A stretch of DNA of 64,000 nt, from positions 134,926-198,925 of the forward strand of contig MEHQ01000969.1 of assembly GCA_008828725.1 (NCBI GenBank), given 5' to 3'. The position numbers and the translations under genes are program-made. How positions within the stretch are numbered: the stretch's first letter is position 1; each line of letters opens with the position of its first letter. Below are positions 48,501 to 59,400 of this stretch, piece by piece. This stretch comes from Saccharina japonica (Eukaryota > Sar > Phaeophyceae > Laminariales > Laminariaceae). A model generated the notes under the pieces. The model was not told the origin of the DNA. It ran no database searches and saw only the letters and a list, made by a program, of their open reading frames with translations.

Positions 48501-51500
48501 CGGCACTTATTAATAACATCATAGCAGTAGCAGCGATGTATGCATTGCACTCGTGAATGAAAGAAAAAACAAAATAACACCGGGGTACGTCCGACGCGGT
48601 CCCACGCCGATCTATGGCTACCTCGTCAGGCGAAACAATTACGTCGAAGAGCGGGCGAACGGTTCGTTCGACCTGACCTCGCCTGGTCTGGCTGCTCCGG
48701 GCCAGACAACGCACAGCTTGGAGCACAGCTTGGAGCTACGTCTCGTTCGACCTGACCTGACCTGGTCTGGGTCATGGACAACGCAAAGATCGGCGCTAGG
48801 TTTCGTTCGATCTGACCTAGTCTGGTCTGGCGGCTCCCTAGACAGCCGCAAAGCTCGGCGTTTGAGCCCAAGCATGTTCAGCGCCGAGTGTCATATATTC
48901 ATATATTCTGCTTGGTACAATTGAAATATACCGCCTCTTCGATACGGCGATACTCACTGGCCCGGAAACTTGTCGCGCGAGATAAAAATAGGCGCGGCAC
49001 TTTTACATTACGCGTACCTCCACCCAGCACCACGGATTTACATGCCGGCTGCTGCTCTCTGCCGTAGTTGTTGTACGAGCAAAAAGACACAAAAAAAAAC
49101 TACGAGTATTGCATAGGGGGAAGGGAAGGCAGCGTCGGGCATCCGAGACTGCTAATGTCCAGACCACTGTTGTTGGTGCTGCTGTTGGCTGGTCTTGCAT
49201 CAGGTACTAACGACAGGACGATCTTATATAGCCCAGGGGTGGAAGGACAAGAAAACAAAATATGTCGCCCCCGTCGAAAAAGTCTCGGCTCCCATATGTC
49301 TCACCTCGGCGTTAGCCTGCATCAGCTCCGCGAGGACCGGCACCATGTGCGAAACGTCCACATTGCCCGCCTCGAACAGCAAGCACGCCTCCGTGTGTAT
49401 CAACGCCTTGAACGGCCCCAGCGCTATCACTACCACCCCCTCGCGCGGCAGCACCGCCGGCGGCGGGTGATATCGCTCGTCCTGCGATCGAGTCGCAAAA
49501 ACAAAAACGAGCGTAAAAAAACGAGCGTGTTCGAAAAACAAACAAACCAACAAAAACCTCGTACATTGGCGTTAAGGCCAGGTTGTCGCCGTATGGTATG
49601 ATAGCGTCCGAATGGGGCGCGCTTAAAGAGGCCGAGGTACAGTATATATGCGGGAGGTCGATCGTAGCTCGGCACGGCACCACACGAAACTGTTGAAACT
49701 GGCCTGACGAAAACCAGAAAACGATGGCGGTGCGTGAGCTGTGTTACACATGGGCCAAAGCGGCGGCGGCAGCAGTGGAGGCCGGAATGCAGGGTAGGCC
49801 CGGTGGCGCCCTACAAAATATGGACAGGTCCCAAGTAGACTAAGAAATTATTTGGTTTGTATGGAACTTGACGCCGCCCAGTATTGGTGCTGTTGCATTG
49901 CCGCCGTTGGTCGTGTCAAAAGGAGCTACAAGGTACCGATATACCTGGTCTAGGAGTTGCGATGTGTCGACGGCACCTTTGGCACCGGCACCCGTAGTCG
50001 TAGTCATTCACTAAACTAGTTCGGTAGGGTTGTTCGCAAAAGGCGAGCACGCTCTATTCAGTAAAGTCCATGTCCAACAAACGTTGCATCAGCCGCCTGC
50101 CGACGCGCAGTCGACCCGTTCAAGGTCTCAGTAGACGCTGATCCACAGGAAAAACCCTGGATACATATATCCAGGAATATTCCTGGAATATATCCAGGAA
50201 TATTCCCAGAATATATCCATGAGAAGACATCGGTTTTCCTGTAGTATGTATATATTACACCTCGAAGGTTTTCTCAGTCGTTCCTAACGCTTCGTGTATA
50301 CGTCAAGGCTCTCTACCTACGTATTCCTATGTACACTGCTCTGGCCTCCTTCCTCCTTCAGAGGCTTGCAAATAAGGTTGGTGGAAGCCCCTCCGGATCA
50401 AGGATCAAGCCCCAGCTTCGATATTTCCCCCCCGAGGGTTGGTGATGCATTTCCAAAAAAAAAACATAATAGTGTATTATCACCTGCAGTCCGAGAGACA
50501 GAACATCTCTGGCGTGGACTCCGAAATCTCGGAGAACGTTGGCCAGGGTTACGCTTGTGCGCCTCAAGTCGCCCGCCTTGCTGACCTCGAAGACCTCGAA
50601 CTGTTGTTGGGTCAGCGTGCGTCGCATTCATGGAAGAGGGGCGTGTCAATATTGTACGTGTAAAGGTCCGCGAAGAAAATGCGCAGAATGCTCGTCGTGC
50701 TTGTAGCCGGAAAGAAAACACAGGGCGACGAGGGGCGGGAGCTTCAAAGCGCGATGTGAGTGGGGTGGTAGTGAGAGACTTCAGCAGTGCACATATTTAA
50801 TGGAAAAAAAACATCAGGAAGATCCGTATATACAAACACGCCGTTCAGCGTCCGGAAGTCGAACAAAAGAGCTACGTACGAGTACCGTAGGGTCTACTCG
50901 GTAGGATCTATATCGGCTGCTGTTGTGTGTAGCCTTGTAGCTATATATGTACCAGTACCAGTTACAGCAGCGGTACGAGTTTTCAGTACTCGTATCAAAT
51001 ATCTACTTTGTAATAGTGAGCTGGTAAAACACTTCCATATAATGCCCAAAATCCGTATATATATGTTCGCACCTCTCCAACGTGCGGCGCAACCTCGACG
51101 TTTCAATTCGAGCAAAATTACTAAATAACTCAAGAAATACTCTTTCAACGAACTGCGATAAAACACAGGGATGTATTGTTACGCGTATACGCTCGCGTTC
51201 GCAAAATCCACGCTCCGTTCGTAAAATTTAAAATTCTCGCCGTTCGCGGAATTTCAAAAACAGCCCCTGATGGGAAGCGCCTCCATATGTAAATGGAAAC
51301 CCCCTATTTTTTCCCTGCAAGGGAATTATCACCCCCTTCATAACGCCTTTCGAGGTTTGCGGGTGTTTGTCGTTTGCGGGCGCCGTTCGCGGTTTTGGCC
51401 AATCTTGGTCCGAACGAGTGCCGTTCGCTCTTCTTTTTAGGCGTAACATATATAAATCCCTGATAAAAAAAATAACAGCGTATATATTAGACGAGAATAC

Positions 51501-53088
51501 GTATACAACAAATAGGGAGACAATGAGAAAGCAAGCGCAGCAGCTGCTGCACAACGTTTGTGGCTGGCATTCACACGAGTCAATGGTGCATGCATCCTGC
51601 AAGCCGCGCGCGCGGTGATAGCGTGGAATTAATGGCTGCAGTACTCTTTTTTACGAAGCGATGCCGTAGTTGGCTCGTATCGCGCGCGGTACTCATTTCA
51701 CGAAGCGATGCCGGCAAAGCGGAAAAAGTAACCAAATCCTCTGCTGTGGCGAACGATTGACGGTGTGACAATTTGCCCTTCGCTGCAACCTACCAAGAAG
51801 GAGAAGATAATCCAAACGATTGTCGCCATTTCATTGGCGAACCGGCGATATGTAAAAACATACCAGGTAACAAGTTTCTCGGATCGACGGAAAGAGGTAC
51901 CGACGGAGGGTCGATTTGTTTTGCTGGGGAATGCATGCCCCCGCACCACCAACACAGTAGTCTAGTCGTCTGTGATTCGTTCCTTGTGCACAGCTGCACG
52001 GACACAGCAGGCGTCTATATACCAGCGGACAGCACGTCACTGCCCGCTGCTGGTGTTGATAGACCTACATCTGACGCTACACGTAGGACTAACAACGTCG
52101 TGGTTTTCTCCCGCCCACAGCGGCCACAGCAGTGCCGCGGTCTCGCACTACTACGCCACTATTGATAGAGCCCCTCCCCAACGTGGCAGATAATAATAAT
52201 ATGACATGTCGAAGGATAAGGATACGCAATGAGGTATGATTCTATGTGAAGCATGATTCTTGGCGATGCTCGTATGTACGTATGATACGTACGTACAGTA
52301 GTAGATCGTCTTACAGCAGTAGTAGCTCACATCCAGAATGCCTTTGACACAAAGCACGAAGCGGAACACAAACGCGTATACACGTTTTCACAGGGAAATA
52401 CAGAGAGAACGCCCGAACGCCGACAACCCATGATCATGGGCACCATATGGAACCACGAGACACAATACAGGCAATGCACAATACAGCCAATGCCTGCTTC
52501 CTTGCCAGGTATCAGGTGTGTATGCACTTCTTGCCTTCTTGACTTCTTGACTTCTTGAGGCAACACGCAGAAGCATTTGCCTAGAGAGTCAGCTGTCAGC
52601 TACGAGTACGTACTCGTATGGACTCGACTCAACGCCCCCCCCCAGGTACGAGTACAACAGTACAACATACCGGTTTCCAACCAAGTGACCCAGCAGTACG
52701 TAACATCAGAATCGGACACGTGACTCAATCAGATGTCGATTGTTGATGCTCGAAACCACTGCCGTCCCTATCCCATGTCAAGCTAAACTTCCAGCAACCA
52801 CGACAGACTCACGCGGCGGTCGAATCGGGTGAAGGCGCCGCTCAGCTGCCAAGCCGCCGAGGTGTTGCCCGCTCGAGCCCCACGCCCGACTTGCTGCTGC
52901 TGCTGCTGCTGCTGCTTCTGCTGCTGTGTTGTCGAGTCAAAAGCGAGGGGTCGCTGCACGAAACCCGTAGGACCGTTCGAGAAGGCCCGCACCTGCATGT
53001 GCCCGAACGCCTTCTTCACAGGCCATGACCTCATCGAGCCAGGTGGGTGACCGACGACGCATCTGCTGGGCCGTTGCAGGTGGCTCAT
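37964..53088 (-). CDS. MRS2/CorA-type magnesium transporter with C-terminal EF-hand (12 exons, 703 aa)
   Basis: Exons: 53088-52813, 50600-50484, 49481-49305, 48206-47655, 47253-47089, 46356-46267, 45748-45632, 44888-44774, 41623-41512, 40042-40000, 39138-38971, 38143-37964; 2112 nt, frame kept throughout. Residues 1-92 are Arg-rich and resemble a mitochondrial presequence, with a poly-Gln tract. Family landmarks: ARD near 120, PFELAMLEAML near 360, SDEDMLGLLLTEKK near 440, DPHRHSVVELLLENY near 462, LDVSRN at 505-510, TM1 about 519-536, the GMN selectivity signature at 537-539 and TM2 about 549-568. CorA/MRS2 proteins form pentameric Mg2+ channels with both termini on the inner side. The tail (575-703) holds an EF-hand loop at 658-669. 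If exon 9 is instead read through its donor, the protein stops at 41460 (590 aa) and the EF-hand exons would be separate. Intron 7 uses a GC donor. Confidence 0.85.
38755..38935 (+). repeat. GATC-rich composite minisatellite element (copy D, partial)
   Basis: Core GTTGCTGGGTGGGAGCTGTA, CCGGGTTGGATCTGTACTAT, then ATCTGTAGATGATCTG units. The 5' (CAGATCATA)n array is absent. It ends 35 bases from the exon 39138-38971. Confidence 0.75.
40932..41040 (+). repeat. Two direct copies of a 50-bp unit
   Basis: Each copy runs from AATCTGCGAACAACAA to CTATGAATAGCCCATGGGGA. Confidence 0.85.
41512..44888 (-). CDS. Transmembrane exons of the MRS2-like gene (GMN motif across a splice junction)
   Basis: Exon 44888-44774 (acceptor TCCGCAG) encodes LDVSRN and TM1, and ends one base into a glycine codon at donor GTGAGG. 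Exon 41623-41512 (acceptor GCGGTAG) supplies the other two bases, then Met-Asn, a short loop with NGMESSHFAF, and TM2. From the first aspartate region to GMN the spacing equals that of typical MRS2 proteins (25 residues by my alignment from memory). The intron is about 3.1 kb and contains a degraded pseudogene and MITE-like copies. Confidence 0.85.
42595..42680 (+). repeat. Inverted partial copy of the pseudogene 3' part
   Basis: GGATGCGAGTTATCGCACA, TGGTGCGATCG and TTTTCTCGACAA are found in reverse at 43010-43095. Confidence 0.7.
42990..43698 (-). pseudogene. Degraded protein-coding fragment, probably from a mobile element
   Basis: A frame of about 230 codons runs from about 43640 to 42990 with a single in-frame TGA (near 43369). 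It reads like a once-coding protein (for example WRETIGQNVADAVIDGKYLGE and TTPDPRQRYYG) and has coding-like codon use. It lies inside the last large intron of the transporter gene. About 85 bp of its 3' end is repeated in inverted orientation at 42595-42680. I do not recognise the family; a transposon or an old integrated virus are both possible. Confidence 0.4.
43886..43971. repeat. Palindromic family P repeat
   Basis: TTAACCCCTTAAGAACTGG to CAGTTCTGAACGGGTTAA with a GTCCCAC or GTGGGA-type interior; inverted relative to 18429-18514. Confidence 0.75.
44438..44522. repeat. Palindromic family P repeat
   Basis: TTAACCCATTCAGAACTG to CCAGTTCTTAAG, with TCCCACACTAATTTCGAC inside. Confidence 0.75.
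44578..44702 (+). repeat. CAC/CAA microsatellite
   Basis: Alternating (CAC)n and (CAA)n runs. It sits about 70 bases downstream of the donor of exon 44888-44774, inside the last large intron of the transporter gene. Confidence 0.95.
45500..45590 (+). repeat. (TC)n followed by an uninterrupted C run of about 59 bases
   Basis: (TC) dinucleotides at 45500-45530, then C only to 45589. On the minus strand this is a very long G run, about 40 bases downstream of the GC-type splice donor at 45631. Confidence 0.95.
45887..45967. repeat. Palindromic family P repeat
   Basis: TTAACCCTTTCAGAACTGC to TTTCTTAAGGGGTT with CCCACACTAATTCCAAG inside. Confidence 0.75.
48655..48868 (+). repeat. Three degenerate about 75-bp units
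   Basis: Each carries TCGTTCGACCTGACCT or a close variant, TGGTCTGG and a GCACAGCTTGG, GCAAAGATCGG or GCAAAGCTCGG segment. In the intron between transporter exons 48206-47655 and 49481-49305. Confidence 0.75.
50158..50222. repeat. Short perfect-palindrome cluster
   Basis: ATATCCAGGAATATTCCTGG is palindromic and is repeated with small changes; potential hairpin in a transporter intron. Confidence 0.7.
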
Positions 53089-53479
53089 TGCTGCCGCTGC
53101 TGCTGATGCTGGCCTGCTCGAGCCCCTGCCTGAAAACGGCAACCTGGTCTTAACGAACTCCCTTTGTGCGCCTTCCCATTGGTCAAAATTAGGCCGCAAA
53201 AGTAAAACGGCGCTACAACCGAGCGTTCTGATCTCGTTGGTCAGACATATCGGCTCCCACCGACGGACTGTGGTGGCGCTTCTCCTCGACCCTTCGCCGA
53301 CGACATCTTAGCGACCACCTCCCCGGTGATAGCTATATGTTGCCGGGAGAAAAAGCCTGGTTGCGACGAACCTGATGGAACGGAAAGCCTTTACGCTGTA
53401 ATCAAACTGCTCGCGGATTTTTGATACCACATCAATCAGCCTCTTTGTCCACCGACAGCAGCAGCGTATTTACTAGAAG
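53089..53479. promoter_or_regulatory. Head-to-head intergenic region of MRS2-like gene and NEK kinase
   Basis: Only 391 bases separate the start codons of the two divergent genes, so this stretch must hold both promoters and 5' leaders. An inverted CCAAT-type core (CCCATTGGTC, about 53176-53185) and a related CGTTGGTCAG (about 53238) lie here; whether they are used is unknown. No clear TATA box was seen. The MRS2-like frame stays open upstream of its first ATG to about 53199, so a more upstream start is possible. Confidence 0.5.
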
Positions 53480-56400
53480 ATGGAACGGTACGAGAGGCTG
53501 AAGATACTGGGGGTGGGGTCTTTTGGCAAGGTGTACCTCATGCGGCATAGGCAGCAGCGAAGGCTCGTGTGCGCCAAGATAATCAAGATCAAGAACATCC
53601 CGCGCAAGGAGAGGGAAGCCTGCCGAACCGAGGTGCGCAACAACAATGGCCGTTGTATACGAATGATACGCACAGAGTAGTACCTGGTATACGCAGAGTA
53701 GACAACGAAAGTGTGATTGAGTTGGGCAGATAATACCATCTCGGAGCATTCGGGCGGTCGCAATCATACGCAAACCTGCGTAAGCTGTGACTATTAAATA
53801 GTATTTCGTTTGACATCCCATCCTTCAATGTGCAGCTTGAATGCGTCAATAACCAAATCCATGATGAAGGACTTAATAAGTAGAACATCAAGATCACACG
53901 AAAAGCAACAACGTCAAACAAGTACGACGTACCAGGTACGGCGTACGCACCCACCAACCAATAACTAAGGCAGTACTACGAGTACCTCGTACTCGTACTG
54001 TAGATGCACCTCCCTGCCCTCTTCCCCTGACCCTGCTCCCTCCAGCCGCAAGGGCCAAGTGCTCCCTCCCAAACACTATTCATTGAACATGATATGATAC
54101 CAGGTATCACACATACTACTGCACGAGAGTGGTATACAAAAGTACGATTGAATATGATACGGCGCAGGAATGTCGACGTTGACCACTCGGCTGCTCTCGA
54201 AACACGCAGGTGGAGCTGATGCGAAGGCTGCACCACCCGAACATCGTCGGCTACAAGGACTCCTTCCTCACCCCGCGCAAGGATCACCTCTGCATCGTCA
54301 TGGAGTACTGCGACGGGGGCGACCTCAGCACGCAAATAAAAAATGCACGGTAAGGCAGTGCTCGTGCATGCAACACTTCTGCAGGATAGCGACCAACCGA
54401 GAAGAGGTGTTACTTACTACGTAACTTATGCTGTGAAATATCGATCGATCACCCAGCCCAGGGTAATCCTCATAACAGTCGCCCCCCCTCTGAACAGCGG
54501 GATCTCTGGGACGCAATGGTACCGTATACGGCCGTACGTTGACATGCCCGCTTCGTTTCAATACCTGGGGAACCGGGGAGACATAATTTTGGGGACGCAC
54601 GCGCAAGAGTTTCTATATATTAAAACAAAAATTCGAAGTGATATTCGAATCCGTGTCCTCGACGACGTCAAATGTGAAGGTGCTATATACCTACTGAGCT
54701 AAAAGGATAAACAATCGATCGATTACCCAGCCCAGGGTAATCTTGATCCTTATAAGATAACCAACCGACAGATTGGTACATTTGCTGTATGTACGAGACA
54801 CCACGCTACTAATAGTTTGAACACCCTATATACGAATGTGTATACAATATACGCACATAGTTTCATCGTTTGTGCGGTCAGATAATTCAACAGAAGACCT
54901 GAGCTTGCGATTGAAAATGGCTTGTAGGACCTGGACGATGTGTTTTCCGCACACCCGCTACTACTACTACTACTACTACTGATTTACTATACGTGGGCGC
55001 ACTCATATATACCACAATAGTAGGCGCGGAATTTATCTTACATCGAAACGCATCACTGGTCAGTCTTAGCTACGTACGTTGCACCATTGACCTGTACCGT
55101 GTGTTGTGCTCGTACTCCCGAGAGAAAACCAAAAGGAGAAGATAATTTGGTTCAGGGTTTAGGTGCTTGGTGGTGAAAACCATCCTCAGTCTTCAGAGGA
55201 GTTCGTATTTAGTTGGCGTTATTATCATCGGGACAAAGGGTTTAAGTGAATAAGAGAGATGAGAGAGGAGAGGAGAGGTTCGGGTACTTTGAGGTCGGGC
55301 AAATCAGGGTTGTGTATATACGAAGTGACTTTAACAATCGTGCACTGTTTTACCGTTCTACTTCGTATATACGTACCCTCTTTCCTGCTTCGCAGGAGGC
55401 GCCTCTTTCCCGAGAGCAAAATCCTTCACTGGTTCGTTCAGATAGCGCTTGGCTTGCACTACATGCATGACCGGCTGGTTCTGCACAGGGATCTTAAGAC
55501 GCAGAACATATTTCTGTTGGGAAACGGACGGCTTGTGCTCGGCGATCTCGGCATATCCAAGGTGAGCATATACAAGTAAAATACTGAGGTGGAAAAAAGG
55601 GTGGGAGGGCGTAGGGGATCAGGTGATGGATCGATTCACGGAAAACTATGATGCAGTCCGGACAAGCAAAGCCAAGGTTAGAAAAAACAGTCAAAATAAT
55701 TTCAAACATTTTTTTTGGGGGGAAAAGGGGCGACACTTGTGCCCACGCCTTGTCCAGAAGTTCGTCCATTTAGTGTTAAAAAACAGCTCGTGCGATTGAG
55801 CTGGAACGTAAAAATGACGATTTATAATGATTTTGTTTTTTGTAAAGATAAGAGCGAGTTAACGCTATATACCGGTTACCGTTGCTGCGCCCTTGCGGTA
55901 CAGAGTGCAACAACAGGGTTCGTTTAGCGCGTCAAGGATGTTGAGTACCATCAGCCGGGCTTGAAATGTCTAAAAACAAGTCGGATGCCACACAAAAACA
56001 AAAAACACCGCATCTGATCTCCCGGCTGGTATACTGGTGCCTCACAACTTAATCTCCGCTCCAAACTCACACATTTGTTTTTCGTCAGGTGTTGGAGGGT
56101 ACGATGGACTTTGCCAGCACGCGAATCGGGACGCCGTACTACATGTCCCCCGAGCTTTTCAACAACAAGCCCTACAACCACAAGTCCGACATTTGGGCCC
56201 TCGGATGCGTTCTGTACGAGATGGCCGCCCTCACCCATGCTTTTGACGCCACCAGGCGAGACCACCTCTGTACCCGCAGTAAGCCTCGCGACCAAACATA
56301 TTGCAGGAAGTCTTGAACAAAAGCGGCGCGTGAAGCGAAGGTGTTTGTCTTGCTTGCACACACCGTGCCCTAAACACAGCGGTACTATCGCACGCTTTTT

Positions 56401-59400
56401 GTTTTTTTTTCGGAAGGGTTTCTCCGTTTTTGTGCTGAAAATGTTGATGTTAGTCGGAATCGGGCAAAATAACTATGTATGGAGTATGGAGGGAGGGTGG
56501 GCCATGGTGGCGCTGCAAGGCGACGGAGGGGATACGCCCCGCTTTTTTTTTTGTCTAACCTCACCACCCCTCCCCTCCATGCTCATTCTCCCTTTTGACA
56601 CACCGATGCGCATCCCATCGCGATTTCTTGAAAATATACAGTCTCCACGGCCTCGCCAGCCGCGTAGCGAAGGGGAGGTACCCGTCGATACACGTCAAGT
56701 ACAGCCGAAACCTTCGCGACTTGATCAGCCGAATGCTGTCTACGTCCCCAGCTCAACGACCCGACCTCGACCAGGTCAGTCGCCGTTCTTTTTTGTTTTG
56801 TTCTGTCAGGAGCGTGATTGCGGTGGGAACATAGTACACAGAACCAAATACGGCTATTTAATGTTTAGTGATAACAGAGGAATGTACCATATATATATTT
56901 TTTGGGGGGGGGTCCGTCTTGGGTACTGATTACTACATATGCCCCCCCCCCCTCCGTAAATGCAAGCGGTCGCAAGGTACACCGTTTTCAGGCAGAAACG
57001 TGTTAATGGGCTTCGGCTGGTGTTGGAGTTTTTTTTTGTGTTTTTTTTTCTCGTTTAGTGAGGATGCAACCGATCAACGGCACGAACCTTGAAGGCTAAG
57101 AGGTATGGAACGCGTTTAGTTACCTTACCTGTGAACTGTTCATTCGCCAATAACTGTAAGCGTAAATACGCATTCGCGAGCACGTCCACTCCCTAATGCC
57201 ACCAATCCCCCCTCCACCTCAACTCCGCACAAGGGGAATGATCGTATCACGTAGTGTGTATATGGTAAGGCACCCACGAGGCAGATACATAGTAATACTC
57301 ATTGCTGTCTCTGGAAGTGACCACACCAGAAATTAGATCAATTCATTGGAGGCTGTCGTCCATATGCAAGTTCGCCTCACAGGCGCTTCTTAGCAGGATG
57401 CAGCTCACCCTTCATGCGACTCGCCCAATACCTCACGGCGTTTCGCGCTTGGTGTAAAGCAAGCAATGTCTGCCTGGTTGGTGAAAACCCAACATGCTCC
57501 GTCCCGGCATTGTAGGGATGCGAGGGTCTATGGTAATACGACTACGGTCATGCATGGAAATGAAGTACACACCCCCCCACGGTTACCCAACTCACCCCTC
57601 AGGCCTTTTTTACGGCCACAGAAGGAAATATTGGGCGCGAAACAAGACAGATAAAATCGCTTTTTCTCTTCCTTCAGCACCCCAACATGTCCTTTTCAAT
57701 CGGTAGCAAAAGGAACGCAACACGCTGAAACCGCTACTCCTCCCCTCGGCCCCTTCCCTTTCCCCCTCCCTCCTCGCTATATACCGCGCTTGCAGATTCT
57801 TCAGCAAGACTTCATAAAAACGCACATCCACAATTTTCTCGCGGACATCGTGTCGAGAGAGAGCCACAAGATCGGAGAAGGGACCATGGTGCTCAAGGCC
57901 GCGGCCGTCAACATGCTCGCGGATGCCGAGGTGAACTCCCACTTTTGTAGAGGAAAACGGAAGCACGTTTCATGTCGGGCTTATCCAAATTGTCGTCGTT
58001 GTTCTCGCATGATGAACCTCGTCGCCAATTCATGTAGCCCCGTGGTGTCACAAAGCAGGCGCCAATAATTCAGGCGTGGAAAGAAGATAAAAAAGACAAT
58101 GTCGGAAACAACTAAAATAGTATGGAGGAAAAAATGCACTTCAGCAAACAATAAAAACTATGCCCAGCAGGCGAGCTGTTTGACCATAATATGCTCTTCC
58201 CCACCCACGAGGCAGATACATAGTAATACCCATTGCTCTGTCTCTGGAAGTGGCCACACCATAAATCAAATCAATTCAGTGGAGAATGTCATCCATGTGC
58301 AAGTCCGCCTCACAAGCGGTTCGTAGTAGGATGCAGCCCACCCTTCACGCGACTCGCCCAACACCTCATTGGTGCAAGCAATGTCTGCCTGGTTGGTGAA
58401 AACCCGACATGCTCCGTCCCGGCACTGTAGGGATGCGAGGGTCTATGGTCATACGACTACGGACATGCATGAAAATGAAGTACACCCCCCCCGAACGCTT
58501 GTGCGTTGCAGAACGCTGCGAGATGTTTTACCATACCCCCCCCCCCCCCCCCCCCTCTCCACCCCCCCAACGGTTGTGCGTTCCAGAATGTTCCGCGTGC
58601 GGTAGAACAAAACGTTCCGCGTGCGGTACACAGAATATAACGCTCCGCGTGCGGTAGAACAGAACGTCTCGCATGCGTGCGGTACCATCTTAGCCAAGCC
58701 TAATCGTTCCTCCCGGCGCTTCCGCGCACTACGATAGGGATCGTCGAGCCCTTCGGGCTTCGGTGGAGACGGCGGCATCGCGGGACTTGGATCGAACCAA
58801 GACATGCTCTCTCTCAAGAGGCAGATGGAAGCGCTTGGGCTGCAGGTGAGGACTGAGTCCACCGAGTTTTTCCCCCGTACATAGTTAGCATTTATCTCGC
58901 GAGCAACGAAACCAGACACGGGTGTCATGGTTGTCTGACGAGATTTTACGCTCAAATTTTGGAACGTATCTGTGTTTCATACCTTAAGCTGCGATGTTCA
59001 TCCATGTGTATGTACGATGTACTGGTGCCAGGGGAAACAGGAAGAGAGTGGGAGTAAAACCGTTGCTTGTATATACGACTGGAAACTCTTACGACAGTAG
59101 ACGGTTCTGGTTTCTTATTGGTTGATCCCAGTACAGCACGTAACACCACTTGATGGATTATTATTTAAGGAACTCTTATTTAAGAAACTCTTATTTAAGG
59201 AAATATTATGTTAAACCCTCCTATTGAAGAAACTATTGTTTTGGGCCCGACTTAACTTATTGTTATTATGCGAGGCAGGGTGTGTCCATACACTCATTTC
59301 AGTATTAAAACATTTTGTTTATGGGTCGTACACAAGCCAAGCCAAATGGTATTAAATCCCAATTTCTTGAGTGTTTCCACTTGCTATATTCAAAGCGCTT

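Noticed and set aside
57466..57654. Plus frames recurring in R1 copies ([13 protein letters not shown])
   Set aside because: Present in every R1 copy with shifts and stops; a by-product of repeat sequence, not a conserved protein.
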